From contig NC_085868.1 of assembly GCF_034702125.1 (NCBI RefSeq), forward strand, positions 45,810,328-45,874,327: a DNA stretch of 64,000 nt, read 5' to 3'. Position 1 is the first letter of the stretch, and every line of letters begins with the position of its first letter. A program made the position numbers and the translations under genes. Positions 13,327 to 26,200 of this stretch are shown piece after piece. The stretch is from Engraulis encrasicolus. Its lineage: Eukaryota; Chordata; Actinopteri; Clupeiformes; Engraulidae. The notes beneath the pieces are model-generated. The model was given only the letters and a program-made list of their open reading frames with translations. It was not told the DNA's origin and did no database searches.

Positions 13327-16300
13327 AGTCCTTTTTCCATCAGATTCTGTAGCGAATTAAAAGTTATATCGCATTACTTTGAAGCGATTCAGGATGAGTT
13401 CGGTTGGTTTTCCATCAAACCGGACGATTCTAGCGAATTAAAATGACGTCACAATAAACGTGCTGATGCGCATTATTCTGGCTCGACAGATGATTTTCCA
13501 TAACAAAATGCGACGAATGTAGCGAATTAGAATGGTCAGCAGCAAGAATTTGATTGCTCGCGCTGTTGTCAGCCTCCCGGAAAAGAGTTACTAACTTTCA
13601 ATAGGCTACACTTTTCATTTCTGAATACCACCAATGGGATCTTATTTAGCTTACTCTACACGCCCGACCTGGTGGCAGGACGTTCTATTCTCCCCAACCG
13701 TCCCGAGCAGCAGCAGATATCGGAGTATTGTGCATTTGCATAATGGAAAATAGCAGCCAGGAACGTCATTTTCAGGTCCACCAACTTCGATCACCCCGGT
13801 AAGTTAAACCATCATAGTTATTACATTTGCAAACATGTATTCTATTGTATTCAGTTGTGTAATGTGCGATCTATTCTGTAGTTGGCGAATATTGCTCAGT
13901 CAGAAACATCAAAGTTACGGTTCCAAACATGCTACATCTAATCGACAAAAGGTTTGCATTGTTTACTTTTGGCAGTCTGTATAGGCTACTGCTAAGAAGC
14001 CTACACTTCCACCCTAACTAGTGGCATCTTGAGATTGCTTCTGTTTTAGTATGGTTGGCTATGACGTTTTACATGTCTGTATGGATGAAGGTTTTTTTTT
14101 TTTTGCTGTATAAGGATGCAAAACCTTCCATGTAAACTTCAGGTGTTGTACAATCAATGTACCAACCTCATGTAATAACTAGGCAGTAGTTATGCCACCC
14201 TGACGTCAACTTCTAAAAACATCACATAGGCTACCCACCATCATTTTACATGGACAACACCTCTGAAGCAATAACTTTACAAGTTATACAAGAACTGTGC
14301 ATCTTATTCTGAGCCCAGTGGCCTTTGTCCTGACATATCCTGTCCAACCATTTGTCTTGCACTTTTCAGAACATGGACACACCTGATCTGACAGGGACCC
14401 CCACCATTGGCTTCCATAATGCAGCTGTGGTTATTGCAATGGCATGCCTGCAAAGACTGTTTCGTTTGGTTTGTACAAACCAGAGCTGTAAATAAACTAC
14501 ACAATTTGTACAGCTAAATCCCTCTGCAATTGAAAGTAGTTGATAAATAATGGCTGTGTGCATTTGTATGAAGTAAAAACAATAAATTAATAAATTACAC
14601 ATACTTAAAACCTGTTCTGGCCTTTCCTGTGTGCAACTTCAGTGAACAGACAGCACTACAACGAGAAGTCAAATAGTAAAACTACATACAGATCTCAGGC
14701 ACAAGAAACATTGGGATCATAATAGTAAATGTTTATTTAAAAAAGAAAAAAGATTACATTGAACACGACTCATGACATGCCTGTACATGGGGCTGCTTCT
14801 TGTGTTGTTGGTACCCACATTGCTTCAGGGACTGAAAGCAGTATGTATTAACTGCATGCAAGTCATATTCGTTGAAACATCAGCTAAATGTAAATTACTG
14901 TTATCCACAACATTGTAAACATTGTGCAGAGGGTAAAGGGCTGGAGCTGTAGAGCACTGGCAAATTCCATCTTCACAGTCTCCACACACCCATCTGAATG
15001 AACAAATATAAAGAAATTAGACCAGTTCAGGTTTTACTCAAGGAGGTACCATGGTGTATGAAAATGGCTGGATAGGGGAAATGTAACCAATGTTACTATT
15101 TACTGTACTTTTTCTGTGGAATGTTCAAGCATATGTATACCCAGCACATACATTTCAAAATGTCACGTCTGCTTTAACAACCCTTGCACATAAAGGTAAT
15201 TCACTCCAATTTCACTGCATGTTCTACTCCAGTAATTCTAGGCAAGTGACAAATAAAACTCCTTGTATCTTTGTATTAGTTGCATGGGCATTTTTGAACA
15301 TTGCCTTAGTGAGTGAACCTTTCATACCTGTGGCTACACCACCGTTAACATATCTTCAGACGGGAGGAGGACTGCCCTGGAATTCTGATACTGTGAAAAA
15401 ACTGACATACAAAGACATGCACACAAGGACATGTTGTTAGACATGTATGAGCAGCTTCAAAGTGAACACGAGGCTGATTGGATTTCGCTCAAGGAATGAG
15501 TATTTAATAAAGTCATTGATTGAAAGACTAAGCTTATATATGCCAGGGGGGCACTGATTGGCCAAAAGTCACAAACTGCAGAATTGTGATAAGATGCAAT
15601 ATTGAAAAATGAATCTGTAGTGTTGAGTACAGTTTTAAATATTGTTAATACTCTTCTCCACAGCTGGCAGACATGTTATCCTTAATTCCTATTTCAATTA
15701 TGACACTATGTAGTTGTCATGAAAATTACCTTCCACGGAGGCTCACAGCAACCTGTGGCCTATATCGGGCCATCTTCATCTGGCCCTTATGGCCCGTAGG
15801 AAAGCTATAATGAAGTAATTACACCAGGGAGACAATCTGGGATACCGGTAAAACACCCCTCACAGATATGGGGCAGCGTACAGCCACTGAGGTCACAGAT
15901 GGAAAAAAAAGTATCTTTCTACAATGTTGAATTTGGAATGTGTGGCTGGCTATTAATCGAGATGTTGGGATGTAAACATGTTGTTTTTAAGCAGAAAAGT
16001 ATGTTTTATCAGCTTAATCTGTGGTGGTTCACTTTACCCCAGGAATTTCTCTCTTTAAAAAAAAAAATGTCCCACAATACCTGGCTCTCCCCTACAAGGA
16101 AGCACAACATATCACTGTACCTGTACTCAAACCTTGTCAACTCATGGTCTTTTCCATCCTAGCTGGAGACCTAAAATAAAACAAATAGAAAACAAGTGAA
16201 AAAAGACTGCATGTGGAAAGGCGTGTGTTGGTCTAGACATTAAATACAGGTCATAACATCAAGCTCCAGTCACACTTCCATAGGCCTACTCATATGGTTA

Positions 16301-17077
16301 ATCACTACATAGGTGGATAGGTTGTTAGTTAAGTTAGCTGTGGAGTTTTCATACCTTGCCAAAACATCGATAGCCTAAATGCAGGAAGGTTTACAAGTGA
16401 GGGTCAATTCACCTGAGATCTTGAACATAATGTCCACAGATTTGGCAGCAGTGCCTCCGCTACATCTATGCATTGCAATGCCCACACGAACGAACATGCT
16501 GTTCGACTAGCTGATTTACTACTAGTTACTAGGCTACCTCACGGTTAATTTAGCCTGGTTTACTAGCCAGGTTTAACAGTTCATGTAATTAAGCCTTCCC
16601 CTCCTCCAACACACAGCAAGATGCTAACGTCATCTTATTTGCTAAAAACAGCTAACAAGCCAATCACACACACATACTTCAAAAATACGGGACATTTGGA
16701 AGAATACAGGCACACAAACTTACCGTTACCGTTGTCAACTGTGGCTTTATTCACGGCGGTGATCACAGTTGGTTGCTTTTTTTGACAGAATAGATGAAAT
16801 GGGAAGCTGTGAGCGGCTCAACAACAACATTTGAATGCTCGCGCTGTGTTTTACCAATACCATCTGCGCCTGCGTGGGCAGTCTGTATCGCATTAACCTT
16901 TTCCATCACTTCTGATGCGATACAACTTAACCCTGAACCACCTATTTCGAGCGAATTATTTTAATGCGACAAAACAGGCGCTGAATCGATTTAACCCTTT
17001 TTCCATCACATGTATCGCATCACGTTCTTGATACGCATCACATTTAATCGAATTATTTCGTTGATGGAAAAAGGACT
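13327..17077. mobile_element. 3.75-kb inverted-repeat element with ATG target duplication
   Basis: It starts AGTCCTTTTTCCATCA and ends TGATGGAAAAAGGACT, a 16-bp perfect inverted repeat. It is flanked by ATG (13324-13326 and 17078-17080). The A-type copy at 51628-51660 keeps the uninterrupted site, proving the insertion. Subterminal GCGAATTA and ATCGCAT motifs recur near both ends. Termini and a 3-bp target site recall PIF/Harbinger or ISL2EU elements. I find no intact transposase. A short open segment from an ATG at 13743 that runs into CCCCG/GTAAGT could be a relict first exon. Confidence 0.82.
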
Positions 17078-17777
17078 ATGGATCAGAATGAAAACTTTTT
17101 GGAACTGAAGTTTTGATATGTGCATTAAACAAGGGCCAAAACCAATCCATTTAAGAATCTGTCCTTATACATTTTTAAACACTATCTTAGGAGGGCAGGA
17201 GCATCAATGATTGGAACATTCTAGGAACTTGTTAGCTTTTTGATATAGATCTCTCTTGTTACTCTGTTGTCACACTGTATGGGTGGATCTCAAATGGCGC
17301 ACTTGTGCACTTCGGGCACTATGTTTCAGTGCGTAACTAATACGGCATACGCATTGAAACCTGAACACTAAAGTGCACAAGTGTGCCATTTGAGATTCAG
17401 CCTATACCTAACCAATCTGTCAATGAGTGCCTTGCCTCACTTTATTACTAATCACTTTCATGCCGTGATTCAATGATTGCCAGCACCTGCCCAGTGCCTG
17501 ATTACTCTGGTCACATGGTTCACTTGCCCCACTATATAAACCTGGACTGTCACACTGCTTTGGTTGCTTGTCTGAATGGCACAGCATAGCGCCTGACTCA
17601 CTGGCGCTCACTGGTACTGGCAATCAATTGATTAGCCGACTAGATGAGTGGTTGGTTTGTTGACAAGGTGGCTGACAGCATAGTGCCAGTTGACCAGCTA
17701 GCTGCCTGGCAGGTTGATTGACAGCCTGTCTGCCTGGTCAGTTGACTGGCTTGCTGCCTTGCTTGTTGACTGGCCGG

Positions 17778-19040
17778 TAGTGATGGGAAATTTGAAGCGA
17801 GGCTTCGAAGCGTGCTTCGAGCAAAAGTGGGCGCAAAATCTGAAGCCTCGCTTCGAGGCGTCTGTCGTCAATAAATACCACGTGACAATGCCAGATGAGG
17901 CTTCACATTTTGCGAAGCGCGTGGACGTGTCATTGCGCGCCGCTACCCAAACAAGCTTTCTGCGCCTCGGAGCACTTGTCAAGTTTTCAGATTGCGTTTG
18001 TTGTGTGAATGTTGAGACTGGATATGTAGTGACTTTGATTTGGTTCCACTATACAATAAATTCAGCTCATGCCGTAGATTGACCCAAATGTCCAAATACG
18101 ATCTATGCAATTCCCCTTTGAAGTAGATTTTCAAAGTGAGACGCTTCCGAAGACGAGGCGGAAAATTGTTTTAGTTCTACCTTAAGCTAAGCTACCATAA
18201 ATGAGACAGCAGTTCAGTCAGCAATTATTAGTAGGCTAGTACTCAACTTAATAGCTAAATGAGAGTGCAGATATATTTTATTTAGCCTATTTTAATGGTT
18301 TTTGTGCGGGTTTTAATGGCTTTACAAGTTGTGTCATCTTGGCCACAACAACGAAACTCTGCCGAGTGAGAAGGCGCATAGCTGGCGCAGTGGTTAAACT
18401 GTACGACCTGAAAACTCATGATCATTGGTTCAAATCCTTGTGGTAGCAGTATAATAAACAATGAAACTTTTAATTTCGCAGGGTAGCTTTCTGTCAAAGC
18501 TTACCAAATAAACAATGAAATTATCTGTGAGCCTGGCCTAGTGGTGAAGGCGGCAGAATGCTACCTTTATCATTGTGAGTTCGAATAGGCCTAGTGGATA
18601 ACTGATATTTGTTAGAATCTCTTGAATTAGGCCTACATTTCATTCATAGGCCTATAATGTGACTCTATTCATTATATTTCTTTCCGGTTTAATTGGCTGC
18701 TGTTGCGTTTATGGCCCACTCCCGGTCGCGCGCCGACCTCCACAAAATGATGCTCTCTCTCACTTCCACGATAACACATGGGTCAGCGTTAAACTTGATT
18801 TGAGTGTTCCACAATCACGAGTCATTAATTCCATACACACACCCCATCACATTTATTGAAACGGAACGAATACAAATAAGACAAGAATTTTTTAAAAATG
18901 AAATCAATGCCTGCCGTGTCATTTCATTGCACACCAGATGGCGCCAGTGAGAAATGAGGCTTCAAAAAATGCTTCGAATGCTTCGAACCTTTTTGCCTGA
19001 AAGCCTCATTGGTTCAGGAAGCCTCATTTGCCCATCACTA
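17778..19040. mobile_element. hAT-family non-autonomous element, 1263 bp
   Basis: Termini TAGTGATGGG and CCCATCACTA are perfect inverted repeats, flanked by 8-bp CTGGCCGG duplications (17770-17777 and 19041-19048). The inverted A-type copy near 51046-51075 lacks the insert. Subterminal GAGGCTTC/GCTTCGAA repeats occur at both ends. Two weak tRNA-like segments lie inside (about 18381-18440 and 18531-18590), probably relict SINEs. No transposase exon is recognisable. Confidence 0.9.
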
Positions 19041-19777
19041 CTGGCCGGCTGCCTGTCCGGTTGACTGGCTGCCTGGCTGGTTTAGGCAGGCAGCCAGTCA
19101 ACCAGCCAGTCAAATGGACAGGCAGCTGGCCAGTCAACCAGCCAGTCTGTCAAGGCCAGTTGGCTACCTGGCTGGTTAACTGGTTGGCTGCCTGACAGGT
19201 TAACTGGTTGGGTTGTTTCATCTTTTGAGAGCCATCTTGTAGCAGAGCATGTTTTATGGTGGGTTTTTTTTGCATAATATTAAATTTAGACCACTTGATT
19301 GGTTTGACAAATGCATTTCCATACAGTCCTTATTGTGACTGTTTTTGAATTCCCCTGTGAGATGACTTGATAAATGAAAGTTCTCTTGAGGAAACTATCA
19401 CTGTCACAACACTATGCTGAGTGATTTATTATATGTGCCTCAGCCATGCAAGGCTGAACTTGCAGAAGTATATGCTTAGAGCAGAGTGGCATTATGGTAC
19501 CATGCTATCTCAGTCATGGTGGAGGATGGGGACGATTGTTGAAGGCATCTCAGACATGGAGGCGGGCAGCGGGGGTGGAGGCGGGAGGAGGCGGGCGGAT
19601 GAGGGGGCAGGACATGTGCCATGGTCGAGTAGTTTTGAAAACGGAATAGTGTTGTAATTTTAAACGACTTGCTGGCAACTACTTTTTTTCTGCAATTTGT
19701 TGTAAATTTAAAACAATTTGCTGGCAATTATTCCCCATCAATTAGCTGTAGATTTCAGTTTGAAATCTTTTACAGTG

Positions 19778-20618
19778 TATTGATTTTTAATTCTGTGTAT
19801 AAACAAATAAACGTAGGCTAAACTTTCAGTAAGAGTGAACATTTATTTTACAAGTAGGCCTACAGAGTTTTAGTAGACAATGCCTATACAGCAGCCTTTA
19901 CAAGTTGCCTAATGTAGGCTACACTGCAGATAAAGACAGCAGAAAACATCCTTTCTGCCCGGCTTAACCAGAATTGCGTTCCGTCCCTTTCGCTGTGTCT
20001 CCTGCGACTCGGTCTGTTGTTTGTGCAGTAGTGCGCTGTTTCCCTTCACCTATCAGTGGGCTCACCACCTAGATCGATGATTTGTTCGATGACTGTAGGC
20101 CTATACAGGTGACTGGACACTTAAAATACTTTGTAAGGATTTATTTTTAGGCATAGCCTACTTAGATTTTTTTGAATGCCGCCTTTGTCCTGAGTGAATT
20201 CTGAATCAAGACCAGACTGCGTTGCTGCCACCCTTGTTGAGTCACTAGCCAACTGCACTTTTTGCACCATGGGATTTACTGTATGGACACGGGAGTAAGG
20301 ACATTGAAGTAGGGTAGGCTAGGCCTACACCTGGACACTTAAAAGACTTTGTAAGGATTTATTTTTAGGCATAGTTTGATTTTTTGAACGCCTTTTTATT
20401 GATCTATGTTTTTATTGCTATTTGTGTAGTGGAAAGTGCGCACATCCAGCAAAAAAGCATCAGCAGGTGCCAGATCAAAAAACTGTCACATGTAGGAGCG
20501 GGAAAGGACACTGCTTGCAAAAGACTTAATTTATTGGGAGCAACGTTTCGATCATAGATCTTCACAACAAATAAACATTCAAACTTTTGAAACAATATCC
20601 ATACTCTGCCTTGCATCT

Positions 20619-20621
<3 letters not shown>
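19778..20621. other. Intergenic stretch without a supported gene
   Basis: There is a short internal duplication of a segment containing ACTTAAAA(T/G)ACTTTGTAAGGATTTATTTTTAGGC (about 20120-20160 and 20335-20370). Nothing coding was recognised. Confidence 0.5.
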
Positions 20622-20674
<53 letters not shown>

Positions 20675-20685
20675 CGCGCTCGTGA
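20622..20685. repeat. (GT)n(CG)n microsatellite
   Basis: GT tract running into a GCGCGC tract. Confidence 0.95.
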
Positions 20686-20697
20686 AAAAACCTCTTG

Positions 20698-21530
20698 GCC
20701 GCAAACTGTTAAACTCACACGGCTTGGAGGGGCGCTTACATAAATGTCAACTGACTACAGTCTTCAACTCTGTGACGCTATGAATGTTTGTCTGTGGGGG
20801 AGGGGGTGATTAAACCCCCACACGGACACAAAAGAGCTCGTGGCAGGTTATCCAGCCTCCGAAGAAGGAGTCATAGTTTACAAGTGTTCACAAGCACTAA
20901 TAATAATAATAATAGGCCTAGTCTGTATCCTGAGGATATCCGTTCCTGACATGAATGCAGAATAATAAAATCAAAACACTTGTTTAGGGCTCACGCGTGT
21001 GTTATTATTAAATGCCCAATGTTACGTGCAACAGAATGTCGTCGCCAAATTTAAAATTCGATCTCTCTCATGCTGGCGTTACGGGACACACTTAATTACA
21101 ATGGTGTTCCTGTCTGATTGACTCGGTTTTAATTGTCTTTACCGGTTCAAATTGTAGGTAGGCCTATGCAAACTGGATTGGGAGATGGTGAATGAAAGAC
21201 AGAAAAAAAGTCGAGTTTAAATTCACATGGTGGTCTTGTTTAGGGCTCACACTTGTGTTATTATCAAATGCCCAATGCTAAATAAAATATGTAGCCTAAT
21301 TTGCTGACTGTATTTCTACTACTACTAAAACTGGGGGATGGACAAGCACGGAAGCACAAACAGACACAGGCAGACGCTTGGAGGGGCGCTTACATACGTA
21401 GATGTCAACTGACTACAGTCTTCAACTGTGTGACGGTATGAATGTTTGTCTGTGGGGGAGGGGGTGATTAAACCCCCACACGCACACAAAAGAGCTCTCT
21501 CTCTCTCCCCCCCCAACAACACAAGAGGGA
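20698..21530 (+). repeat. Satellite-like cassettes, left of the Kolobok element
   Basis: Blocks such as GCTTGGAGGGGCGCTTACAT (20723 and 21377) and CTTGTTTAGGGCTCAC (about 20980 and 21234) are repeated, with a block GTTCCTGTCTGATTGA(C/G)TCGG between them. The same blocks recur at 31085-31960. They appear to be one tandem-repeat locus now split by later insertions. No coding function seen. Confidence 0.75.
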
Positions 21531-21611
21531 ATATTCGCATTGGACTCACTTGTTTAGTCCCTCACAATGTGTAGGGCCTATGCTGGTTGCCATATTAAAA
21601 TCAGGTTTTAA

Positions 21612-22003
21612 AGGAACAGACCACCGCAATTTCATACTTGAATATGTTCTTCCCAGAGGTGAGACGAGATGATACGTCTATGTCCGAGCGCTGTGCGACC
21701 TCCCAGTCAGCCAGACGCGCTGCCACTCCTGCTAGCATTTGTGGCTAGGCCCAGTATTGCTACCAGTATGTTTCGGGGCTGTAGTTAGATGCGACCAAAG
21801 TCTTCCACGTTTTTCCTGTTAACGTAGGTTTATATGACCAGTAACATGAAACAAAGCTTGGTTGCGCAAATTCAAACGAGGCTTTCTCTATGCTGTGGAA
21901 AGTGTGTACTATAAACGCAGGCGTAGTAATACCTTCTGCGCGCTTCGACAGTGCATTGATACGTTCACTTCTGAGTTTTACACCTCCTCCCCATCCCCCG
22001 CCC
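21612..22003 (+). repeat. Left terminal inverted repeat
   Basis: Pairs with 29201-29587 in reverse complement over almost its whole length. The match fades around a CCGCCCC tract. It probably contains the transposase promoter, because the transposase ATG lies about 105 bp inside its inner edge. No TATA box was evident. Confidence 0.92.
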
Positions 22004-22106
22004 CTCACCCACTGACTTCCACCATAACACAGCCAACGTGAGAAACTTCAGTGGTCTACGGAGGAAGCATTTGTTAGCAAGCTATAATCAAAGAAGAACA
22101 TCAGCA

Positions 22107-23224
22107 ATGGTTTTAACGTGCATCGTGCCGGGTTGTGGCAACAAACCCAGGGTTTACAGCCCCGTGGTGTTTCACACCATTCCAATTCATTACAAACGGC
22201 GGAGAGTTTGGCTGGCAGCTTTAGAGTTGGACATTTCAACTCCGTTGGATGTTGTGAGGACCTGGAGAGTGTGCTCCGAACACTTCACAGATGAGGACTA
22301 CACCGAGACTGGAAAACGGCTAAAAGACACTGCTACACCGTCAATCCAGAAATTGCGCATCCTATACAGAGAGGCTCCGGTCAACATTGTAAGTATCCTT
22401 TCTGCACTTCATTTTTGGGAAGTGAAGCCTAGTGTTGTCTGACGGCGTTGTGTAGCCTAGCAATATATGTGTTTGACGCTTCAATCCGTTATGATGTTGT
22501 TGAACAGACTTTCAACTTTGTTCATTGAAAAGCTCATAAATGCGGTGTATCTACAGTACCATTCTACAACGCCTGAATATTTACCAATGTGTCAGACTAC
22601 CGGTGTCCGGCTACTAGTGAGGGTAGCCTCGGTATATAACATCAGTGAACGACTGTGCAGGGAGGGGAAGTGAAGCCTAGCGTTGTCTGACGGCGTTGTA
22701 TAGCCTAGCAATATGATATGTGTTTGACGCTTCAATCCGTTATGATGTTGTTGAACAGACTTTCAACTTTGTTCATTGAAAAGCTCATAAATGCGGTGTA
22801 TCTACAGTACCATTCTACAACAACGCCTGAATATTTACCAATGTGTCAGACTACCGGTGTCCGGCTACTAGTGAGGGTAGCCTCGGTATATAACATCAGT
22901 GAACGACTGTGCAGGGAGGAGGGCGATCTCAATTTATCATTGGTACTGATTGTCTTCCATTGACCATACATGCGCTGTATCTACAGCATCATATTGCACA
23001 GTATGAATATTTAGTAATACTTCTTGGTCACAGGCAACTACACGTCGCGTGTAGTTCATGCCATGGCAATGTCCTGGTAGCCTCGGTCTACAGGGGCCTA
23101 GGTCTAGTGAGTCGACTGAGGGGGATGTTTATGATTTTGATCGTTCGATCCATTTATATTGAAAAAAGATCACCCCCAATTGACCATATCTTCAACACCA
23201 TGCTGCACAGCCTGATTCTTGTGA

Positions 23225-23297
<73 letters not shown>

Positions 23298-26200
23298 GTG
23301 GCAGTGTACTGCTATGGGGAACCTACGATTTTAGTGAGCAGTTGGCCAAAGTGGGTTGGGGGGAGGGATTACTGGTTAGGCATAAAATGCACAGGTTCTA
23401 TGTCTATGTCTGTCTATATAATGCCCTACGTAGTGACTTTGTAAAATCTGATAAGTGTTGTAGTGATTTCTGCTGTATTTGAAAAGAGTAATCTAAAAAT
23501 CTGTTTGTGTGGTCAATGTTACACAGGAAATACATGATTTGCCTGGACCGGAGGATTTCCCTGAGGCTTTACCTCATTCAACCCCTGAGAAGCAAAAACC
23601 TGAGGAGACAACAGCTAAAATCAGAGCACCCATGCCTGTCCACCTAGGCAGTCCTTCACAAACGCGTCATCCCAAAAGAGCTGTCCTCGCTCCCACCTGG
23701 ACAATGCAATCAGTAAGCTAAGAAATGTTCATGTTTTTATATATATATATATATATATATTAGTGTAATAACTGAATTGCGACCTATACTTATATTTGAA
23801 TGTTTTCTGACCAGAACACTGCCTCTTCATCATCTACAATGGCCACCACCCATAGTCCACGAAAAAGCCTTATATATGATGTGAGTGACCGATAAGTTCT
23901 ATTATAGATGAAAAACAAGTAAACTTTTTTTCCTGTAAAGTTACAGTTTGTAATGTATATGTAGTATGTATGTACCAGTATGTATGCATGCATGTTTGTG
24001 AAGTTAGCTATGGGGTGTGAGTGTGACTGGAATACACTGATGAATAGAAGTGTGAGTGTAAATGTATTGATGTACCTGAAGTTACAGTGATATAAGATCT
24101 ATTCTTATATTCTCATTTATCTACATCAGGATCCACACCTCATTGGAGCTACAGCAATGGACATGAGTGCAACATCGGACTTTGATGTCAGCATGACCTC
24201 TGAGACTGCCCTTGATCCTGCAGACAGCAGTTATGCTCCAGATACCAGCCCCTCAACATCCGCCACAGGAAGTTCCTCAAGCCTCCCTGAACAACTCAGA
24301 GGATGGAGGGGTCGGAAGTGGATCGTGGATGAGGCCAATCTCATGGAGCTGTTTCAAAGATGCCCAGAGTGCCATTCCGCGATGTGTGACGTCCATCAAT
24401 CTATATCATGCTGTGGTAGCAGAATTCGAGTGAAATGGCAATGTGACCGTGGTCATGTGGGAAAATGGGAGTCATGTCCAGAAGTCCGTGGGATGCCAGA
24501 AAACAACTTATTGGCACAGGCCGCAATCCTCTTCACTGGTGCAACATACACCGATATTGCTGACTGGGCAGGACTTCTCAACCTGCAGTTGCCCCACAAA
24601 ACATGGTACAACGAGGTCCAGAGGACTTACCTGATCCCAGTGATTGAACAAGCATACAGAACACAGGAGGACATCATCAAAGCCAGGCTTATCTGCCAAT
24701 CACAGGACGGCGAGGGAGTGCAGCTATGTGGTGATGGCAGAAGCGACAGCCCTGGGCATTCCAGCAAATATAATACATATTCTTTCATGGATGACGCGAC
24801 AAAGCAGATTGTGGGGTTTGAGCTGATGCAGGTAAGACTGTGAATTGTCACAAAACATGGTCAGTTCTACGAGAACTGTCATACAGCTCTGTAACCAACG
24901 CATAAACTGCATATAAGATTCCCTCATCCATATATATTTGTGCTCCACAGGTGTCTCAGGCCTCAAGTTCTGCTGCCATGGAACCATTGGGTTTCAGGAA
25001 AGGCCTGGACAACATCCTGGATGAGGGGATCAATGTTACAGTTGTCACCACGGATCGGCATCCCTCCATCCGGAAAATTATGAGAGAGGATTATCCTGAG
25101 CTCATTCATCAGTTTGACCCGTGGCATGTTGCAAAAGGTTTGTGTTCTGTTAGTCCAGGGGTCAGGAACCTTTTTGGTGGAGAGAGCCATAAACGCCAAA
25201 TTTTTAAAAAGAACATTTCACGAGAGCCATACCATTTAAAAAACACTGAATACCATTAAAAGCATTTCAATTGAGCCCAACAATCTTACTGTCAAGTTAT
25301 TACTTTAATTGATAACATGTAAGTAGAGGGTTGCCAACTGTCAACTTCATTATGGCGAGGGTCTGGGAGTCCTCCCCCCGAACATTTTGTATTTCTTAGA
25401 TGTAATTTCCTGCATTTTAACACATTTTACCGTCCCATGTCCCGTTTCAATTCAATATGGAACCTGTACTTTTATTTATAAATATAGGACCATTCCGTAT
25501 TTCAAGGGATGGTTGGCAACCCCAGATAAATAAGAGCCATATACAGTTCCCAAAAGAGCCACATGTGGCTCGAGAGCCATAGGTTCCTGACCCCTGTGTT
25601 AGTCTATATCTCCTTCATTTTTAAACAGTTGTTCCTTGAGGAATGTTGTAGGCTGCGGAATGTGTTTAGTACACAATACAGAGTACACTATTGACATATT
25701 AGACTAAAATGATGCTGAATCACAAGTATACATCATGTGAAAGGGGGTACTCAAGTTCTCACATGTTGAAAGGGGGGGGAGGGGTGGTACTCAAGTGAAA
25801 GTCATAAAAGGGTAAACACTGAAAGTAAAAAGATTTTGTTTGATTTATACAGGATTTCGAAAGAAAATGGTGGCGACATCCAACAGGAGGGAGTACAAAG
25901 ACCTTGGTCCTTGGGTCCGGAGTATCGCCAACCACATGTGGTGGAGCTGTTGCACCTGCAAAGGAGATCCAAAGGTAACAAGCCTACAGACACACCTGTA
26001 TTGCCATTCCAGTTAGACTACTCTGAATCCTTTTGCTGTTGCACCTGAAAAGCTACTGTCTTGTACTTGAGTTAGTTGTAATATCTCCTATACTCTAATT
26101 TTGTCAGGAGCTGCTCAGGCGATGGTTGTCTCTGCTATGCCACATCACTGGGGTCCACCGCTGGGAAGAGAATAACATGGAATACACGTGTTTCCACAAA

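Larger units (their letters stand above)
11330..19777 (+). mobile_element. A-type CACTG-ended transposon, interrupted by two later insertions
   Basis: Termini are CACTGTAAAAGATT on the left and AATCTTTTACAGTG on the right, with TA on both flanks. The second copy at 50329-53648 (reverse orientation) confirms the ends. After removing the nested elements at 13327-17077 and 17778-19040, about 3.4 kb remain, close to the 3.3 kb of the other copy. The interior holds a tRNA-like SINE, arrays of TTGCCAGC/GCTGGCAA repeats, Tc1-terminus-like segments and a GACTGGCTGCCTGG minisatellite. There is no transposase, so it is non-autonomous. CACTG termini suggest a CACTA/EnSpm-like origin, but a TA target site also fits other superfamilies, so the class is uncertain. 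Confidence 0.85.

Noticed and set aside
22467..22963. Two almost identical ORFs with a shared MCLTLQSVMMLLNRLS-type start
   Set aside because: They are the two units of an intronic tandem duplication in the transposase gene, and splicing removes them.
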